In this document: one piece after another, positions 26,271 to 33,700 of the stretch
How the letters are laid out: each line of letters starts with the position of its first letter
Numbering within the stretch: position 1 is the stretch's first letter
NCBI GenBank assembly: GCA_045226255.1
Contig: JBGVCG010000033.1
Coordinates: 26,739-90,738, forward strand
DNA length: 64,000 bases
From: UBA1181 sp045226255
GTDB lineage: Bacteria; Bacteroidota; Bacteroidia; Bacteroidales; Paludibacteraceae
Reading direction: 5' to 3'
Notes under the pieces: generated by a model
What the model saw: the letters and a program-made list of their open reading frames with translations, nothing else
Databases searched by the model: none
What the model was told of the DNA's origin: nothing
Program-made: the position numbers and the translations under genes

Positions 26271-27200
26271 TTAAATGCTATTCTGTATCTCCAGCACTGC
26301 GTTAAGCCTTTCCCTGAGATATTCCGCCACGAGTGTTATCATATCGTCGGGCGACCCACTTCGTGCGAAACTATCAAACGCCTCGTAGTAGCGGCGACGG
26401 TCGGCGAACTTTATATTCACGGGGGGATAGCCAGCTCGGATGAGTTGAAGGTTCATGAGCAAACGTCCAGTCCTTCCGTTGCCATCAATGAAAGGGTGTA
26501 TGCTTTCGAACCGCAGATGGAAAAGCGACACTTGCTCTGCGATATGCAACTTACCATATTTTTCACCCATGTCGGTGATTAATTCTTCCATTTTGGGTTG
26601 AATCAAGTAGGGTTGTACGGGTTCGGTCAGAGCGCCAGCTATACGGACGGGCACTCTTCTGTATCGCCCCGCATCCTCGTGTCGGTGGGCAAGCACCAGC
26701 GAATGGATGCAATGTATATCGTACTCTGACAGAGGATGTTTTTGCTTCGCCAATTCTTCCATCGCCTCGAAAGCCTCCTTGTAACCCACAGCCTCAAGAT
26801 GGTCTTTCAAAGGTTTTCGGTCGATGGTCATTCCCTGCAGCACCATGGCTGTCTCTTGCAAGGTAAGGGTGTTTCCCTCAATAGCATTACTGTTGTAGGT
26901 ATGTTCCACCACGAAGACCTCTTTGAGTGCTTCCACTTCCGCAGGGGAGAGAGGGCGACTATTTGCCAATTTTTTTTGCAATGCGTCCACCTCCACCAGT
27001 AGGGGTGTGTACACTCTTTTGTCTGCCCGTTTGCTATAAGAACGTGCGTCCACAGGTTGTGTGGCATTAGCAGGAATGTAATAGAGATTTCCCTTGCGGA
27101 TTACGCCCGGGATTCTGCCATCGGAGCATAATACCCTTATGCGGCGGGAGGATAGCCCCCACCTTTCAGCCGCTTCTGTGATTTTCATATAACCTTCCAT
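26271..27200 (-). CDS. Fic family protein with N-terminal helix-turn-helix
   Basis: 309 residues. An N-terminal excisionase/MerR-like helix-turn-helix ('ITEAAERWGLSSRRIRVLCSDGRIPGV', ~7-33) is followed by the Fic fold. The active-site motif HPFIDGNGRTGR (~233-244) is complete, so AMP (or other NMP) transfer to a protein target is expected. The self-inhibitory motif SNAIEG (S-xxx-E-G, ~103) lies N-terminal to the core, placing it in the class II arrangement where inhibition is intramolecular. Start: ATG at 27200, or the ATG at 27188, which would leave the first operator repeat untranslated. Its promoter contains repeated sites suited to binding by its own HTH. The target is unknown. Confidence 0.92.
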   Translation of the reverse strand: MEGYMKITEAAERWGLSSRRIRVLCSDGRIPGVIRKGNLYYIPANATQPVDARSYSKRADKRVYTPLLVEVDALQKKLANSRPLSPAEVEALKEVFVVEHTYNSNAIEGNTLTLQETAMVLQGMTIDRKPLKDHLEAVGYKEAFEAMEELAKQKHPLSEYDIHCIHSLVLAHRHEDAGRYRRVPVRIAGALTEPVQPYLIQPKMEELITDMGEKYGKLHIAEQVSLFHLRFESIHPFIDGNGRTGRLLMNLQLIRAGYPPVNIKFADRRRYYEAFDSFARSGSPDDMITLVAEYLRERLNAVLEIQNSI

Positions 27201-27308
27201 ATTATTCCGATTTATGATATAAAACCACTACAAATGTATTATATTATTCCGATTTTCACCAAAATCACCGTTATATTATTCCGATTATGTGATTTTTCGG
27301 AATAATAT
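27199..27308 (-). promoter_or_regulatory. fic promoter with four operator-like repeats
   Basis: The 12-mer ATATTATTCCGA occurs directly at 27199-27210, 27241-27252 and 27273-27284 and inverted at 27297-27308. On the minus strand TTTG (27263-27260), 21 bases, then TACATTTG (27238-27231) gives a consensus promoter. The second repeat fills the spacer between the -33 and -7 boxes, and the first overlaps the fic start. This is the layout of an autorepressed promoter. The fourth copy abuts the methyltransferase stop codon. Confidence 0.75.
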
Positions 27309-28345
27309 CATTCCTTTCCATACCCCTCCTGTTTCTCTGCCGCCATCAGTGTCGTCTCTTCGGGTTGTGGGTATGTGGAGGCGGAGGATTGACGACGGCG
27401 GATGAGGATACGTTCATAAATTCGTTTCCCATTGACGTACGGAGCGCCCTTGGGCATATCCATGGTGCTTGTACCTAATATCTCAAATTGGTTAGGATTA
27501 TATTTATCTAAAAAGGTGATAGGAACACCCATCACATCACTATAATCCATTGGGATGTCAGCTACCTTATTTACGCTAATAGCCTGATAATTGTCATATA
27601 TTGGATATTCCTCAGGATTGAACTTTTGGTAAAGTATCAATTCCTCGTGACGCTTTGCAATATCTAAATTGGTGAACCAACAGATATTCCCCATACTCCT
27701 CCATTTTTGTCCTGTATCATCAATCCAAAAACGAGTAGCACGAGGTTCATAATAATCAGGGACTCTGAATTTTGCAAAAGACAAAGAACTACCCAACCAT
27801 ATTTGATTGTTCTTTATTAGAGGAAATATTTCCTTGTAATGAATCGCATTCTGATTTCCAATAATTACAAATTTTTTATCGTACTTTATTAGTTGTGCCA
27901 CGTACTCTCTAAACAGCGAAAAAGGAGGGTTGGTCACTACAATATCCGCTTGCTTTAATAGTTCAATGCATTCTTGCGAGCGGAAATCACCATCACCCTT
28001 AAGGTAGTTGATGCCTATTTCTTCAGGGTCGGGTACACGATTGCCGTTATGGTCACCCGTATATTCAAGCCAAATGGCACGCTCTGAGTTGTTTTGACTA
28101 AACAAATCACGCTCTTGACTTTTATAGCAAGTGGTGATAAGTTTTTTCAAGCCTAATTGCTCGAAATTGTAGCTGAAATAGTGAAAGAAATTGCTGATGC
28201 GAGGGTCATCACAGTTACAGAGCACCACTTTATCTTTGAAGTGTTGTTTGTAGTGCTTCAATTCGTTTTCAATATCAGAGAGTTCTGTGTAGAATTCATC
28301 CTCTTTTGCCTTGTTGGCGGCATTCAAGCTTTTATTTCCTGCCAT
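27308..28345 (-). CDS. EcoRI-family adenine-specific DNA methyltransferase
   Basis: 345 residues. The amino-methyltransferase motif 'NPPFSLFREYV' (~135) and the surrounding order ('DEFYTELSDIENELKHY' at the start, 'VLCNCDDPRISNFF', 'GDGDFRSQECIELL' before NPPF, then 'YEPRATRFWIDDTG' and 'WFTNLDI') match the M.EcoRI-like family (N6-adenine). Its neighbours on the same strand are fic and the DUF262-HNH nuclease; no EcoRI-like endonuclease is adjacent. It has a 5' leader of about 310 bases rich in inverted repeats. The recognition sequence cannot be deduced. Confidence 0.9.
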   Translation of the reverse strand: MAGNKSLNAANKAKEDEFYTELSDIENELKHYKQHFKDKVVLCNCDDPRISNFFHYFSYNFEQLGLKKLITTCYKSQERDLFSQNNSERAIWLEYTGDHNGNRVPDPEEIGINYLKGDGDFRSQECIELLKQADIVVTNPPFSLFREYVAQLIKYDKKFVIIGNQNAIHYKEIFPLIKNNQIWLGSSLSFAKFRVPDYYEPRATRFWIDDTGQKWRSMGNICWFTNLDIAKRHEELILYQKFNPEEYPIYDNYQAISVNKVADIPMDYSDVMGVPITFLDKYNPNQFEILGTSTMDMPKGAPYVNGKRIYERILIRRRQSSASTYPQPEETTLMAAEKQEGYGKE

Positions 28346-28348
28346 GCT

Positions 28349-28377
28349 GATTGATAGTTAGCGCATCACTATCAATC
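28349..28377 (-). promoter_or_regulatory. Perfect hairpin directly before the methyltransferase start codon
   Basis: GATTGATAGT and ACTATCAATC form a perfect 10-bp stem with a 9-nt loop. On the transcript it ends three bases before the ATG, where a ribosome must load. It could be a dimeric operator or a translation-blocking hairpin. Confidence 0.65.
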
Positions 28378-28395
28378 TCGCTATCGGGCAAAAGA

Positions 28396-28585
28396 AAGGT
28401 GTGAGCCTTTCCATCTTGTCCACGGAGAGCCTGCAAGAACTCCGTTGCACCATTAGATTAGCCCACACCTTAACGGCATGAGCATCAACTCTATATGGTG
28501 CAACGGAAAGTGCGTAACTCTCCGTGGATTAGCGTTTATCCGATAATTCTAAATCATCAGTTTGCAGGCTTTTGATTTGGACAAG
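28396..28585 (-). other. Nested inverted repeats in the methyltransferase leader
   Basis: A 190-base block of interlocking complementary segments: TCCACGGAGAG (28419-28429) with 28518-28528; TCCGTTGCACCAT (28441-28453) with 28495-28507; CTTGTCCA (28415-28422) with 28578-28585; GCCTGCAA (28429-28436) with 28562-28569; AAGGTGTG (28396-28403) with 28464-28471. Some pairings exclude others. It lies between a -7 promoter box (28662-28669) and the methyltransferase ATG. No open frame of note and no reverse transcriptase nearby. It may be a regulatory RNA leader or a recombination site; its family is not recognised. Confidence 0.6.
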
Positions 28586-28661
28586 AATAATAGCTAATGC
28601 TGTATGTTAATATTTAAAATTTCCTACTGTCTGTTTCGTAAAAAAATTTTTATTAAACGTT

Positions 28662-28669
28662 CAAAGATA
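28662..28669 (-). promoter_or_regulatory. -7 promoter element for the methyltransferase operon
   Basis: TATCTTTG on the minus strand, an exact consensus -7 box. It implies a transcript start near 28655 and a leader of about 310 bases. No good -33 TTTG is visible. Confidence 0.45.
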
Positions 28670-28712
28670 TAAAAAAATGGAGAATGGAGAGGTAGGTGGA
28701 AGAAAAATGTGT

Positions 28713-28828
28713 TGCCCCTACGGGGCATTTCGGCATCATCACGTGCGAATGTGGCAAATACCAATAAATGCACCACATGTCCACCCTGTAAGGGCCTTTC
28801 ATTCCCTAGCCCAGGGCAACAACCTGGG
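28713..28828. repeat. GC-rich palindrome cluster
   Basis: Three short palindromes in a row: TGCCCCTACGGGGCA, CCCTGTAAGGG and CCCAGGGCAACAACCTGGG. The same three-part cluster recurs in degenerate form at 35538-35620, 40718-40858 and 63335-63590. Confidence 0.7.
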
Positions 28829-28860
28829 TCATGCACGAACAAACAACATACATACACGAA

Positions 28861-28895
28861 GAGACGATGTACACATCGTCTCTACAATCAACGGG
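28861..28895. repeat. Dispersed palindromic repeat, copy 2
   Basis: A 22-bp near-palindrome (GAGACGATGT...ACATCGTCTC) followed by ACAATCAACGGG, the inverted counterpart of 20791-20827. A further small hairpin GGGCGT/ACGCCC follows at 28893-28912. Confidence 0.8.
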
Positions 28896-28926
28896 CGTGA
28901 AATCGAACGCCCAATTCTTAATTCAA

Positions 28927-28952
28927 AATTGACTACGTCGAACTAACGTTTC
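28927..28952. repeat. 26-bp inverted repeat, right copy
   Basis: Reverse complement of 22667-22692 with one mismatch (ACGTCGAACTAACGT core). It marks the right edge of the probable island, 18 bases before the end of the outer-membrane protein gene. Confidence 0.8.
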
Positions 28953-28969
28953 AAAATTCAAAATTATCT

Positions 28970-29644
28970 CTACTCTGCCGCCGACAACGCATCATACGAC
29001 TCCACCATCGTCGCACCGCCCAGCGTATACCTAAAGCCAAGCGAAATCACATTACTGCGGAATTTACCATGGAAAGCCCGCTCGTCCGCATTCACCAAAT
29101 CGAAGGCGTAACGGTAGGAGAGCAACAGCTTCCAGTTCTCATTGATGTTATATCCAAACTCTGTGCCGAGCGACATGCCGAAGCATTGGTTCATCTCCTT
29201 GTTATCCAACTCATACCTGCGATGCTCCTCGCCATTATAGAACATGGTAGGCGTTTTCTGGCTAAGGAAGAAATCCCCCTGTATGCCGTAGGTGAAACCC
29301 AACCAAAAGTCCGAGATAGGGAAACGATACGTCAGCAAGACAGGCACAGAGAAGTAGCGGAAGCGGCATGTGCTTGGAGCCTCACCCTCCCACTCGTCGG
29401 TAGGTTCGAGCCTGTAGCACTTGGTGACGTGCGCCGCCCCGAAGCCCAAGTACCAATTGGGGGCGAACGAATAGGAGGCCCTGAACTCAGGGAGGAAAGA
29501 AATAGCGTTCTTCATGAGGAAATTAGGCTCGTCCGCCCTGTTGGAGCGGGAGATGGACGCCCCCAAATCAACACCGAATTCCCACTGGGCGCTCGCCAAC
29601 AAAGGGGCGAGGGAGAGCAATATCAGACTAAATATACGTTTCAT
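28970..29644 (-). CDS. Outer-membrane beta-barrel (porin-like) protein
   Basis: 224 residues with a cleavable signal peptide ('MKRIFSLILLSLAPLLASAQ', ending at ~20). The mature part is a run of amphipathic strands with aromatic ends ('NWYLGFGAAHVT', 'FWLGFTYGIQGDFFLSQ', 'WKLLLSYRYAF', 'RSNVISLGFRYTLGG'), as in small 8-strand OmpX/OMP_b-brl proteins of Bacteroidota. The substrate or role is unknown. A TATCTTTG promoter box lies at 29660-29667, so it has its own promoter although ldcA on the same strand ends only 49 bases upstream. Confidence 0.8.
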   Translation of the reverse strand: MKRIFSLILLSLAPLLASAQWEFGVDLGASISRSNRADEPNFLMKNAISFLPEFRASYSFAPNWYLGFGAAHVTKCYRLEPTDEWEGEAPSTCRFRYFSVPVLLTYRFPISDFWLGFTYGIQGDFFLSQKTPTMFYNGEEHRRYELDNKEMNQCFGMSLGTEFGYNINENWKLLLSYRYAFDLVNADERAFHGKFRSNVISLGFRYTLGGATMVESYDALSAAE

Positions 29645-29659
29645 ACATCAACTTTTCCA

Positions 29660-29667
29660 CAAAGATA
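29660..29667 (-). promoter_or_regulatory. -7 promoter element for the outer-membrane protein gene
   Basis: Minus-strand TATCTTTG, 16 bases before the ATG. It gives a very short leader; the -33 box is not clear. Confidence 0.45.
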
Positions 29668-29692
29668 AACAAATCTACCAATGTAACGGAAT

Positions 29693-30619
29693 TCATTTCC
29701 GCTTATTATCCTTCGTCGGATTATATATAGACCAAGAACCGCCCTCCTTCGTGACGGAGAGCTTATATTCGGCGCCCTCCAGGATCGGGCAGTTATACCC
29801 CTCATGTCCAACCGGCACACCGAAAAGGACCGGGTAGTCATACCCTGCCACCGCATCACGGATCACCTTTTCCGCGGAGACCAGCGTCGGATCCTCAGGG
29901 ATGTCGGAGAAACAGCCGACCACCAGTCCGGCCAAATCTTTGAGCACCCCTCCCAGGCGCAGGTTATTCATCATACGGTCGATATGGTAGAGCCGTTCGC
30001 TCAGGTCCTCGATGAAGAGGATCTTTCCCCGCATATCCACGTCATAAGGCGTGCCGCGCAAGGCGTAGAGCAAGGAGAGGTTACCACCGAACACAGGGGC
30101 ATGGACCTCCCCCAACCTATTCAGCGGAGAAGCCTCAACGGCGCACTCCACACGTTTGCCCTTCAGCAGGTCACGGAGGGCAGTGGCGGATTTGCTATTG
30201 GAGGAGATGGCCTTTGCCATCACTCCGTGAACCGAAGCATAGCCATGCTGATGGAAAGAGGCGTGCAGGGCGGTCACGTCGCTAAAACCGATCAGCCACT
30301 TCGGCGACTGGGCGAACTTCGTGAAGTCCAGCCGGTCCACGATGCGCATGCAACCATATCCGCCACGTGCGCAAAGGATAGCCGAAACGGCGGGGTCGTC
30401 CATCGCCAGCTGCAAGTCCAGCAAACGATCCTCGTCCGATGCGGAAAAGCGTCCGCAATTACCCTTCGCCGTGAAACCCACCTGGGCCACGAAGCCCCAC
30501 TTATGCAGGCGGGCACACGCCCCGTCTATCAACGCAGGATCCACCGCACCCGCAGGCGCTACGATGGCGATCTTATCGCCCTTCTTCAAATATCTCGGTT
30601 GTATGACCATAATACGCAC
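29693..30619 (-). CDS. ldcA: LD-carboxypeptidase (peptidase family S66, LdcA/MccF)
   Basis: 308 residues. The S66 catalytic Ser-Glu-His set is visible: Ser in 'LIGFSDVTAL' (~113), Glu in 'LFIEDLSERLYHIDRM' (~200) and His in 'PVGHEGYNCPI' (~271). The N-terminal nucleophile domain begins 'LKKGDKIAIVAPAG'. LdcA trims the terminal D-Ala from murein tetrapeptides in the cytosol during recycling; MccF relatives detoxify microcin C, which the sequence alone does not exclude. Start at 30619, or the internal ATG nine bases later. Promoter box TAACTTTG at 30635-30642. Confidence 0.93.
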   Translation of the reverse strand: MRIMVIQPRYLKKGDKIAIVAPAGAVDPALIDGACARLHKWGFVAQVGFTAKGNCGRFSASDEDRLLDLQLAMDDPAVSAILCARGGYGCMRIVDRLDFTKFAQSPKWLIGFSDVTALHASFHQHGYASVHGVMAKAISSNSKSATALRDLLKGKRVECAVEASPLNRLGEVHAPVFGGNLSLLYALRGTPYDVDMRGKILFIEDLSERLYHIDRMMNNLRLGGVLKDLAGLVVGCFSDIPEDPTLVSAEKVIRDAVAGYDYPVLFGVPVGHEGYNCPILEGAEYKLSVTKEGGSWSIYNPTKDNKRK

Positions 30620-30634
30620 TCTTTTATATCCTTA

Positions 30635-30642
30635 CAAAGTTA
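30635..30642 (-). promoter_or_regulatory. -7 promoter element for ldcA
   Basis: Minus-strand TAACTTTG, an exact TAnnTTTG match 16 bases before the ATG. Confidence 0.45.
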
Positions 30643-30720
30643 ATCGGAAAAAGAGAAAGTGGCAATGGATTTCACGAATTAAGAGGGAAAAATATGTTAA
30701 GGGAGATATGGTGCGGGGAG

Positions 30721-30762
30721 AAAAGAAAGGCCGCGACGACACCAGTTCGTGTGCCGTCGCGG
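30721..30762 (-). terminator. Terminator of the DUF285-repeat surface protein gene
   Basis: The stem CCGCGACGGCACAC pairs with GTGTCGTCGCGG (one bulge) and is followed on the minus strand by CCTTTCTTTT. It lies 28 bases after the stop codon. Confidence 0.75.
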
Positions 30763-30790
30763 TCCCTATCATAGGTTGTTAAATAGTGTC

Positions 30791-33700
30791 TCAGTCTACA
30801 ACGAATTTGGCCTTCTGCCCGTTGATCTCTATGACATAGATAGTTTGGCGTGGAAGCGATATTTGCGTCACGTCCTTGGCGACGCCTTTCTCAACGAGGT
30901 TGCCACGTACGTCGTAGATGCGGTAAGGAGAGGCGACGGATGCCTGGATAAAGAGGGAACCGTCGGATGTCCAGATACGTAAATCATCATTTCCGTTCGA
31001 TACGACGCCCGTACTCTGGATGTAAAGACTCGTCACGGTAATGTCCTCGGCCGGCATTGTCTCTGGCAATCCTACCCATCTGTTAAACGTAAAGCCCTTC
31101 TTCGATGGTCCGGCTATCGGTGTGATCGTATCACCGAAGGCGATCGTGTCTTGTTGATAAACAACGTCATCCACCTTGTAGGTGAGGACATAATCATTCA
31201 CGGTGAAGAAAGCGTTAAAGGTGAGGTCATAAGTCGGCATAGTTGTTGGCGTGCCCTTCTTTCCTATCCATCCTTTAAATGTATGACCAGTCTTCTTTGG
31301 TGCTGGAATGCCTTCATGCGTGATACGGGTGCCACTGGCTAATGTATCTCTCATATACAATTCACCATCTACCATGTAGTTGATGACAAACTCATCCTTT
31401 TGCCACAAAGCGGTGCACGTGTATGGAGTGTTGAAGAAATCCTCCCGATTGATCGTCAAAGTGGAGAGCGTGTCAAGTCTCATATCCTCTTGGGAGACTT
31501 CCCATCCCATGAAGAGATAATTCTCCTTTACTGGATCGCTAACCGTAAGCGGACAATCCTGGAACTCAAATTCTTCCGCACCTTTTTTGCCTTCCTCCCA
31601 TGCACCGCCATCCAGATTGTAGACGATGTTTGATTTGTAGTAGGTGAACAGACCTGCGTATTTGCCGGTTTCATCCAGACGCGCGGCCGAACGGTAATCG
31701 TTAAAGTCACTAACTTTCGACCCCCTGCCTCCAACTAAGGCGTCACATCCGTCGAACATACCCTTGTAGGCAATCGCACTCGGCACATCATCCCCCACAA
31801 TGATTTTCTTCAGGGAGGAACAACCGGAAAATGCATAATTAAAGGCATTGCATGAGTTGTTTGGACGGTTGAAGCCCAGCGTGGATAGATCGATATATTC
31901 AAGAGCCTTGCATCCATAGAACGTGTAATTCATGACGCTGATCTCGAGATCTTCAAGTCCCTTGATGCACTTCAGCCGTTCGAACCCATAGAACCAATAA
32001 TCTAACGTGAATTCACGGTCTATATTCGAATAACTCTCCATATAGGCAAAGGTCGGATCGATGATGACCGTATCGACAAACGAGCGGGCGCCTTTCCAAG
32101 GCACGGAATCGCTGTTTTGGAAAAGGAGGGTATTAAATGTGACTGCGTTCTGCGGAATGTTTGTGCCTTGGTACAGTGTCAACGTGTGCGCACTTGAATC
32201 CGCCACAAAATATCGAACGAGTTCATCGGTTAAATAGCCAGGCTTTCCACCTTCTCCATCCACGTGCGCATAGGCGGAATCTATGCGCATAAGACTTGTT
32301 GAGTCATAATGTATGGCTGGATTATATTTCGTGCCTAATTTGCCGACTAGATTTGTACAACCATCAAAAATATAAGTTCCTTTTTCCAAGGAGGCTGTGC
32401 TCCATTGGTCATCAACTACAATATGCTTCAAATTGGCGCAACCAATGAACATGTTGCTCATATCGGTTACATTCTTAGTGTCAATACCTCGCAGATCGAT
32501 GATGGTGAATTTTTCGCATCCGGAAAACATATAACTCATGTCCTTCAGTTTAGCCGTCACATGACTTATTTGGGTCATGTATGTAAGGTTATAGCAACTT
32601 CCGAACATGTTGTTCATCGTTGTCACATTTCGGGTGTTAAAATTATGCTTTATGGATGTTAACTTCCTGCAGTCCGCGAACATAGCGGACATGTCTGTCA
32701 CTTCGGCCGTTTCAAGGTTCTTGATATCAATCTCCGTAAACGATTGGCACCCAAAGAACATTCTGCTCATGTTGGTGACTTTCTTCGTGTCAAATCCTTT
32801 CAGGTCAATTGACCCCAAAGAACACATGGCGAAGAACATGCAGTTCATGTCTGTCACATTGCTTGTGTTGAAAGAACTTATATCCAGGGAGGTGACACGT
32901 AGACAATTGGCGAACATGCCGCTCATGTTCGTCACGTTGTCCGTCTTGAATGAACGAAGATTCAATGATCGGAGGTTATAACATCCGTTGAACATGTCGC
33001 TCATGTCGGTCACATAATCTGTCTTAAACCCATCAAGACACAATGAATCGAGGTTGTTGCATTCATTGAACATTCCACTCATGTCGGTCACGTTGTCCGT
33101 AACCAAATTATCCAATCCTTGAATATTCTTTATTCCCTTGAATCCATCGAACATCTTCTTTAATGTGTATGGTTTAAACGTCTTCATGGAAGGATCGATA
33201 ACAACCAACGTGTCTCCTTCAGGATAGAATTTGCTTCCGGACAGGGATGGATCCACCTTGCTCTGCCAGAAGTAATCGATGCCTTGGTTGCCATTCTGAC
33301 GTAGGATGTATGCATTGTCGGGAGCGATGCCATAACGGAACGTCAGGATATGTCCTTCCCGTTCGACATAAACTTGTCGTCCGTAAGAAAGGTAGCCTGG
33401 ATTTCCTTCCCCCTCATCGATGTGGGCGTAAGACTTATCCGTATGATTAAGGTCGAAGGCTGTTCCTTTTTCTCCAACTAGTGAGACACACCCTTTGAAC
33501 ATGTTATCGTCTGCGACAATCGAGTCCGTCCGCCAACAATCACTTACGAAAATGGTCGTCAAGGAAGAGTCATTGTGGAACATGTATTCCATATCGGTCA
33601 CTTTGCGGGTGTCGAAACTGGATAGATCCAGTGTGTCCAGACTCTTACAATTGATAAACATACCGTTCATGGAGGTGATGTTTTGGGTGTTAAAACTTGT

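Noticed and set aside
28396..28585. Retron msr-msd or other reverse-transcriptase-linked RNA
   Set aside because: No reverse transcriptase gene lies in the window, and the repeats do not show the a1/a2 end pairing expected of a retron RNA next to one.
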